The notes beneath the pieces are model-generated. The model searched no databases, was not told where the DNA came from, and saw nothing but the letters and a program-made list of their open reading frames with translations. Positions 59,487 to 64,000 of a stretch of DNA of 64,000 nt are shown here, piece after piece. This stretch comes from Streptomyces cinnamoneus (GTDB taxonomy: Bacteria; Actinomycetota; Actinomycetes; Streptomycetales; Streptomycetaceae). The DNA lies in contig NZ_PKFQ01000001.1 in the NCBI RefSeq assembly GCF_002939475.1, forward strand, positions 3,655,001-3,719,000. Reading direction: 5' to 3'. Position 1 is the first letter of the stretch, and every line of letters begins with the position of its first letter. The position numbers and the translations under genes were made by a program.

Positions 59487-59573
59487 GCCCCTCGCGTGGC
59501 GCTATCTCACCCAACTCCCCCAGGGCCGGAAGGCAGCAAGGGTAAGTGGGCTCTGGCGGGTACGTGGGGGGCC
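59487..59573 (+). ncRNA. ffs: Signal recognition particle RNA (4.5S type)
   Basis: Closing helix GCCCCTCGCGT with ACGTGGGGGGC, and the Ffh-binding core GGGCCGGAAGGCAGCAAGGG containing the GGAA tetraloop and AGCA/asymmetric-loop motifs. Its place upstream of dnaX is the conserved one. Ends are set by the helix and are approximate. Confidence 0.9.
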
Positions 59574-59674
59574 CTTGTGTTTCCCGGGCCGTTTCCGCCG
59601 GTCGGCCCTGGTGGGGGGGGCCTGGAAAATGTGAGCGAGGCCACTTGTCAGTGGGGCCCGATATCGTCGTAGGT

Positions 59675-61957
59675 GTGTCGTCCCTCGCGCTCTACCGCCG
59701 CTACCGTCCCGAGTCCTTCGCCGAGGTCATCGGGCAGGAGCATGTCACCACCCCGTTGCAGCAGGCGCTGCGGAACAACCGGGTCAATCACGCGTACCTG
59801 TTCAGCGGGCCGCGCGGCTGCGGCAAGACGACCAGCGCGCGCATCCTCGCGCGCTGCCTGAACTGCGAGCAGGGCCCGACGCCGACGCCGTGCGGCGAGT
59901 GCCAGTCCTGCCTCGACCTCGCGCGCAACGGCCGCGGATCGATCGACGTCATCGAGATCGACGCCGCGTCCCACGGTGGCGTCGACGACGCCCGTGAGCT
60001 GCGGGAGAAGGCCTTCTTCGGACCCGCCTCCAGCCGCTACAAGATCTACATCATCGACGAGGCGCACATGGTCACCTCGGCGGGCTTCAACGCCCTGCTG
60101 AAGGTGGTCGAGGAGCCCCCGGAGCACCTCAAGTTCATCTTCGCGACCACCGAGCCCGAGAAGGTCATCGGGACGATCCGGTCGCGTACGCACCACTATC
60201 CGTTCCGGCTCGTCCCCCCCGGCACCCTCCGTGACTATCTGGGCGAGGTGTGCGAGCAGGAGAAGATCCCCGTCGAGGACGGCGTGCTGCCGCTGGTCGT
60301 CCGCGCCGGTGCCGGCTCCGTGCGTGACTCGATGTCCGTGATGGACCAGCTGCTGGCCGGTGCCGCCGAGGACGGTGTGACGTACGCCATGGCGACGTCC
60401 CTCCTGGGCTACACGGACGGTTCCCTGCTCGACGCCGTCGTCGAGGCCTTCGCGGCCGGCGACGGGGCGGCGGCCTTCGAGGTCGTCGACCGGGTCATCG
60501 AGGGCGGGAACGACCCCCGCCGCTTCGTGGCCGACCTGCTGGAGCGGCTGCGGGACCTGGTGATCCTCGCCGCCGTTCCGGACGCGGCGGAGAAGGGCCT
60601 CATCGACGCCCCGGTCGACGTGATCGAGCGCATGCAGGCCCAGGCCTCCGTCTTCGGCGCCGCCGAGCTCAGCCGTGCCGCCGACCTGGTCAACCAGGGC
60701 CTGACCGAGATGCGCGGCGCCACCTCCCCCCGGCTCCAGCTGGAGCTGATCTGCGCCCGGGTGCTGCTGCCCGCCGCCTTCGACGACGAGCGCTCGGTAC
60801 GGGCCCGGCTCGACCGGCTCGAGCGCGGGGCGGCCGCGGGGGCCCTCGCCGGCGGCGTGGCCGCGGGCGTCCCGGCCGGCGGCGCCGTGGGGTACGTACC
60901 CGGGCCGGAGGCGCACGCTCCGGTGGTGGAGCCGGGCGCGGGGCTGTCCGGCGCGGCCGCGGCCCGTGCCGCGGTGTCGGGCACCGGCGTGCCGACCGCC
61001 GCCGCCCCGCCCGCCCCCGTGGCCCAGGCCCCCGCCGCCCCGGCGCCGGCCGCTCCCGAGCCCGTACAACCGCCCGTGGCCCCCGGCGGCTCCCGCCCCG
61101 GCGCCTGGCCGATGGCCGCGACCCCCGGCCAGCAGCCCCCAGAGCAGCCCGCCACACCGCAGGCCGGTGCCTGGCCCACGGCTGCGGCGAGTCCCGCCGC
61201 GTCCACCAGCGCCCTCACCCCCGCCTCCGCCCCCCAGACGGGCGCCTGGCCTACGGCAGCGACCCCGGCCCCGGCCCAGACGCCGGCGGCGCCCGCCGCC
61301 GGACCCGGCAGTGGCGGACCCCAGGGCGACGCCACACAGGCACGACAGCTGTGGCCGAACATCCTGGAGGCCGTCAAGAACCGCCGCCGCTTCACCTGGA
61401 TCCTGCTCAGCCAGAACGCCCAGGTCGCCGGTTGCGACGGCACCACCCTCCAGGTGGGCTTCTCCAACGCCGGAGCGCGGGACAGCTTCGCCAACAGCGG
61501 CAGCGAGGACGTACTGCGCCAGGCCCTCGGCGACCTCGGCCTGCCGTGGAAGACCGAGCTGCTCGTCGACCCCTCCGGCGGCGGCAACCCGCCCGGCGGA
61601 GGAGCCACGCCCCCGGGTGGCGGCTTCGGCGGCGGTATGGGCGGTGGATTCGGCGGGGGAGCCCCCGCCGCCCCTCCGGCCGCCCCGGCCTACGCCCGGC
61701 CCCAGACGCCGGCTCCCGCGCCCGCACCCCAGCAGGCGCCCCCCGGCCCCGCCCCGGAGGCCCGCCCGGCGCAGTCCGCGCCCCCGGCCGCCGGGCCCTC
61801 GCAGCAGTACCGCCAGCCGGAGCCGCCACCCGTCCCGATCGAGGACGACGTCCCCGCAGAGGACGACCCGGACCTCGACGACACCGCCCTCACCGGGCAC
61901 GACCTGATCGTGCGCGAGCTGGGCGCGACGGTCATCGAAGAGATCGCGAACGAGTAG
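59675..61957 (+). CDS. dnaX: DNA polymerase III gamma/tau subunit
   Basis: A 760-residue clamp-loader subunit. Start GTG at 59675 gives the usual MSSLALYRRYRPESFAEVIG. Walker A is FSGPRGCGKTTSARILARCL. The zinc site C-x8-C-x2-C-x2-C is in NCEQGPTPTPCGECQSC. Walker B is YIIDEAHMVTSAGFNALLK, and SRC-like TIRSRTHHYPF. Beyond ~residue 375 the tau part has a long Pro/Ala/Gly-rich linker, then a C-terminal block (RQLWPNILEAVKNRRRFTWI; ALGDLGLPWKTELLVDPSGG) that contacts DnaB/polymerase. No slippery site for a gamma form was seen. Confidence 0.96.
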   Translation: MSSLALYRRYRPESFAEVIGQEHVTTPLQQALRNNRVNHAYLFSGPRGCGKTTSARILARCLNCEQGPTPTPCGECQSCLDLARNGRGSIDVIEIDAASHGGVDDARELREKAFFGPASSRYKIYIIDEAHMVTSAGFNALLKVVEEPPEHLKFIFATTEPEKVIGTIRSRTHHYPFRLVPPGTLRDYLGEVCEQEKIPVEDGVLPLVVRAGAGSVRDSMSVMDQLLAGAAEDGVTYAMATSLLGYTDGSLLDAVVEAFAAGDGAAAFEVVDRVIEGGNDPRRFVADLLERLRDLVILAAVPDAAEKGLIDAPVDVIERMQAQASVFGAAELSRAADLVNQGLTEMRGATSPRLQLELICARVLLPAAFDDERSVRARLDRLERGAAAGALAGGVAAGVPAGGAVGYVPGPEAHAPVVEPGAGLSGAAAARAAVSGTGVPTAAAPPAPVAQAPAAPAPAAPEPVQPPVAPGGSRPGAWPMAATPGQQPPEQPATPQAGAWPTAAASPAASTSALTPASAPQTGAWPTAATPAPAQTPAAPAAGPGSGGPQGDATQARQLWPNILEAVKNRRRFTWILLSQNAQVAGCDGTTLQVGFSNAGARDSFANSGSEDVLRQALGDLGLPWKTELLVDPSGGGNPPGGGATPPGGGFGGGMGGGFGGGAPAAPPAAPAYARPQTPAPAPAPQQAPPGPAPEARPAQSAPPAAGPSQQYRQPEPPPVPIEDDVPAEDDPDLDDTALTGHDLIVRELGATVIEEIANE

Positions 61958-62214
61958 GACGAGGGGCAGGACGGGCAGGACGCGCAGGACGAGGAGAGCG
62001 GCGAGGGACGCGACGGGCAGGGCCGGGAGCGCGGGGAAAGCGGGAAGAACGAGTAGCGGGAAGGCTCCCGGGCAGGCGCACACCGGCGCGTCCCGGCCAC
62101 TCCCACTCTCCACACGTTCTCCTTCCTGCGGCGTAGGGCGCGCTGCCCGGCTAGCACGTAGGCTCGGGCTACCGAAGCATGAAGAAACAGTTGTCGACAG
62201 CCAGGAGCGAGACC
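61958..62214. repeat. Spacer between dnaX and ybaB with short CAGGACG repeats
   Basis: Four tandem-like units (GGGCAGGACG, GGGCAGGACG, CGCAGGACG and variants) lie at about 61968-62002. No gene. A ribosome site for ybaB ends the region. Confidence 0.5.
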
Positions 62215-62556
62215 GTGATCCCCGGTGGTGGCCAGCCCAACATGCAGCAGCTGCTCCAGCAGGCCCAGAAGATGCAGCAGGACCTCGCGGCGGCCCAGGA
62301 GGAACTGGCGCGCACGCTCATCGAGGGCACGGCGGGCGGTGGCCTGGTGAAGGCCACGGTCACCGGTGCCGGTGAGCTCCAGGGCCTGGTCATCGACCCG
62401 AAGGCCGTGGACCCGGAGGACACCGAGACCCTCGCCGACCTCGTGCTGGCCGCCGTGCGGGACGCCAACGCGACCGCCCAGCAGGTGCAGCAGCAGAAGC
62501 TCGGCCCGCTGGCGCAGGGCCTGGGCGGCGGAGGCATCCCCGGCCTGCCGTTCTAG
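62215..62556 (+). CDS. YbaB/EbfC nucleoid-associated protein
   Basis: A 113-residue protein with the family pattern [40 protein letters not shown] and [15 protein letters not shown]. It binds DNA as a dimer and is almost always between dnaX and recR. GTG at 62215 after AGGAG was preferred over the ATG at 62179, which has no ribosome site. Gly-rich C-terminus ([11 protein letters not shown]). Confidence 0.93.
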   Translation: MIPGGGQPNMQQLLQQAQKMQQDLAAAQEELARTLIEGTAGGGLVKATVTGAGELQGLVIDPKAVDPEDTETLADLVLAAVRDANATAQQVQQQKLGPLAQGLGGGGIPGLPF

Positions 62557-62634
62557 CCGGTCCGGCCGGAGCGGCGTTCCGGGGGCGTTCCGGGACCCGT
62601 AACCCGGCCGACACGACGGCGAAGCCCTCCGCAG

Positions 62635-62770
62635 CGAAGATCACAGCCCGGAAGATCACAGCCCAGAAGATCGCAGTCCGGTGGGCGCCGTCCCAGAAGT
62701 CCACAGCACAATCGCAGAGGCAGAAGCAGAGGCGGACGCCGAAGCAGAAGCAGAGTCCGAAGGAGAACCC
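62635..62770. repeat. Tandem repeats between ybaB and recR
   Basis: Three copies of GAAGATC(A/G)CAGCCC-like 14-mers (62636-62680) followed by an AG/GC-rich GCAGAGGCAGAAGC-type hexamer array (~62714-62766). No coding role is seen; the array ends just before the recR start. Confidence 0.55.
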
Positions 62771-62775
62771 GATCC

Positions 62776-63375
62776 GTGTATGAAGGCGTGGTCCAGGACC
62801 TCATCGACGAACTGGGCAGGCTGCCCGGCGTCGGTCCCAAGAGCGCGCAGCGGATCGCCTTCCACATCCTCCAGGCCGAACCGGCCGACGTCCGCCGGCT
62901 GGCCCACGCGCTGACCGAGGTCAAGGCGAAGGTCCGGTTCTGCGCGGTCTGCGGCAACGTGGCGCAGGAGGAGCGGTGCCGGGTCTGCCAGGACCCGCGC
63001 CGCGACCTCGCCGTCATCTGTGTCGTGGAGGAGCCCAAGGACGTCGTCGCGATCGAGCGGACGCGAGAGTTCCGCGGCCGCTACCACGTGCTCGGCGGGG
63101 CGATCAGCCCCATCGAGGGCGTGGGACCGGACGACCTCCGCATCCGCGAGCTGCTGGCCCGGCTCGCGGACGGCTCGGTCACCGAGCTGATCCTGGCCAC
63201 GGACCCCAATCTGGAGGGCGAGGCCACCGCCACGTACCTCGCGCGCATGGTCAAGCCCATGGGGCTGAAGGTCACCAGGCTCGCCAGCGGGCTGCCCGTG
63301 GGCGGGGATCTCGAATACGCCGACGAGGTCACGCTCGGGCGTGCCTTCGAAGGGAGACGACTTCTCGATGTCTGA
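62776..63375 (+). CDS. recR: Recombination mediator protein RecR
   Basis: A 199-residue protein acting in the RecFOR gap-repair pathway. Hh[21 protein letters not shown]; zinc finger C-x2-C...C-x2-C ([16 protein letters not shown]); Toprim domain [20 protein letters not shown] and [23 protein letters not shown] at 62776. The next gene overlaps its end by 8 bp. Confidence 0.97.
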   Translation: MYEGVVQDLIDELGRLPGVGPKSAQRIAFHILQAEPADVRRLAHALTEVKAKVRFCAVCGNVAQEERCRVCQDPRRDLAVICVVEEPKDVVAIERTREFRGRYHVLGGAISPIEGVGPDDLRIRELLARLADGSVTELILATDPNLEGEATATYLARMVKPMGLKVTRLASGLPVGGDLEYADEVTLGRAFEGRRLLDV

Positions 63376-64000
63376 CGCAACCCTGCACGACGCGAAGCGC
63401 GACCCCGACGACTTCGTGGTCTCCGTCGCGGATTCGGTCGAGAGCTTCATCGTGGCCGTCACCGAGGTGTCCCGCGGCGACGAGCCCGACAGCGCGGTGC
63501 CCTTCCTGCTCCTGGAGCTCTCCCAGCTCCTCCTCACCGGCGGCCGGCTGGGCGCGCACGAGGACTTCGTGCCGGACGAGCGCTACGAGCCGGACGTCGG
63601 GCCCGAGCCGGACGTCGACGAGCTGCGCGAACGCTTCGCGGCCATGCTCGACCCGATCGACGTCTACTCCGAGCTCTTCGACCCGTACGTGCCGCGCAGC
63701 GCCCCCGTGGCCTGCCGGATCTCCGACGACCTCGCGGACATCATCACCGACCTGCGCCACGGGATGGCCCACTACCGCGACGGCCGCGTCAACGAGGCCC
63801 TGTGGTGGTGGCAGTTCTCCTACCTCACCAACTGGGGCCCGACGGCCTCGGCGTGCCTGCGCGCCCTCCAGTCCCTCGTCGCGCACGTACGGCTGGACCA
63901 GCCGCTGGGCGAGCTGGACGGCCTGGACACGGACGCGGTCGGCACGGAGGAGCAGCTGGCCGAGGAGGCGGGCCGGCTCATGGCCGCGGAGATCGGCGGA
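63368..64000 (+). CDS. DUF5063 protein (5' part, runs off window)
   Basis: 211 codons are visible. Conserved patterns include [40 protein letters not shown] and a C-terminal [20 protein letters not shown] then [20 protein letters not shown]. It matches the DUF5063 family found after recR in Streptomyces; the function is unknown. ATG at 63368 overlaps recR. Confidence 0.9.
   Translation, partial: MSDATLHDAKRDPDDFVVSVADSVESFIVAVTEVSRGDEPDSAVPFLLLELSQLLLTGGRLGAHEDFVPDERYEPDVGPEPDVDELRERFAAMLDPIDVYSELFDPYVPRSAPVACRISDDLADIITDLRHGMAHYRDGRVNEALWWWQFSYLTNWGPTASACLRALQSLVAHVRLDQPLGELDGLDTDAVGTEEQLAEEAGRLMAAEIGG

Noticed and set aside
59648-62113. 821-codon open frame on the minus strand opposite dnaX
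   Set aside because: It is antisense to a certain gene and has the Arg/Gly/Val-rich composition produced by complementary high-GC codons.

Overview
The window is a high-GC actinobacterial chromosome segment, almost certainly from Streptomyces. The signs are extreme third-position GC, frequent GTG and TTG starts, AGGAG-type ribosome sites, a subtilisin-inhibitor (SSI) gene, tandem SigF/SigN-type sigma factors, a SARP/AfsR-like regulator, XRE-DUF5753/DUF397 pairs and DUF2637, DUF5988 and DUF6153-type proteins.

Left flank, 1-35.7 kb (core chromosome). In order it holds a PAS-domain protein (cut by the window edge), an SSI-type protease inhibitor and a tRNA cluster (Ser-GCU, Arg-ACG, initiator Met). 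Next is a four-gene chain of response regulator, histidine kinase, GT2/GtrA glycosyltransferase and GT39-type glycosyltransferase. An MFS exporter with a 17-bp-arm operator and a TetR gene follow, then a second MFS exporter with a MarR gene. After that come a lipoprotein, the sigma pair sigN/sigF, a STAS anti-sigma antagonist, a SARP regulator, tRNA-Ser(CGA), tadA and its partner, upp, a LytR_C protein, a HhH-GPD protein and an AraC regulator. The flank ends with a secreted M6 metalloprotease and a copper module (CopA ATPase, CopZ-like chaperone, Met/His-rich lipoprotein, His-rich membrane protein) with CsoR-like palindromes.

Middle, 35.7-59.3 kb (integrative element of about 23.6 kb). A 72-bp direct repeat, the 3' half of tRNA-Ser(GGA) plus 16 bp, lies at 35712-35783 and 59270-59341. 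The intact tRNA is at the right end. Inside are a tyrosine integrase, an excisionase-like protein, a DnaB/RepA-like helicase, a DUF2637 protein and XRE regulators. No conjugative ATPase or capsid gene was found. Cargo from left to right: a convergent pair of genes whose products both carry an amyloid-signalling-like motif; a ten-gene leftward operon with two SPASM-like radical SAM enzymes, a creatininase-family protein, an arylsulfotransferase-like protein, a GT2, a methyltransferase and a P-loop kinase; and a type I restriction-modification system whose hsdM is frameshifted. The helicase and xis genes share a ~120-nt leader present as two inverted copies with a covarying hairpin. Iteron-like GTGWACG repeats lie just beyond the helicase gene.

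Right flank, 59.4-64 kb (core). SRP RNA, dnaX, ybaB, recR and a DUF5063 gene form the usual recombination/replication cluster.

Most striking are the amyloid-motif pair, the radical SAM operon and the duplicated structured leader, all on the mobile element.
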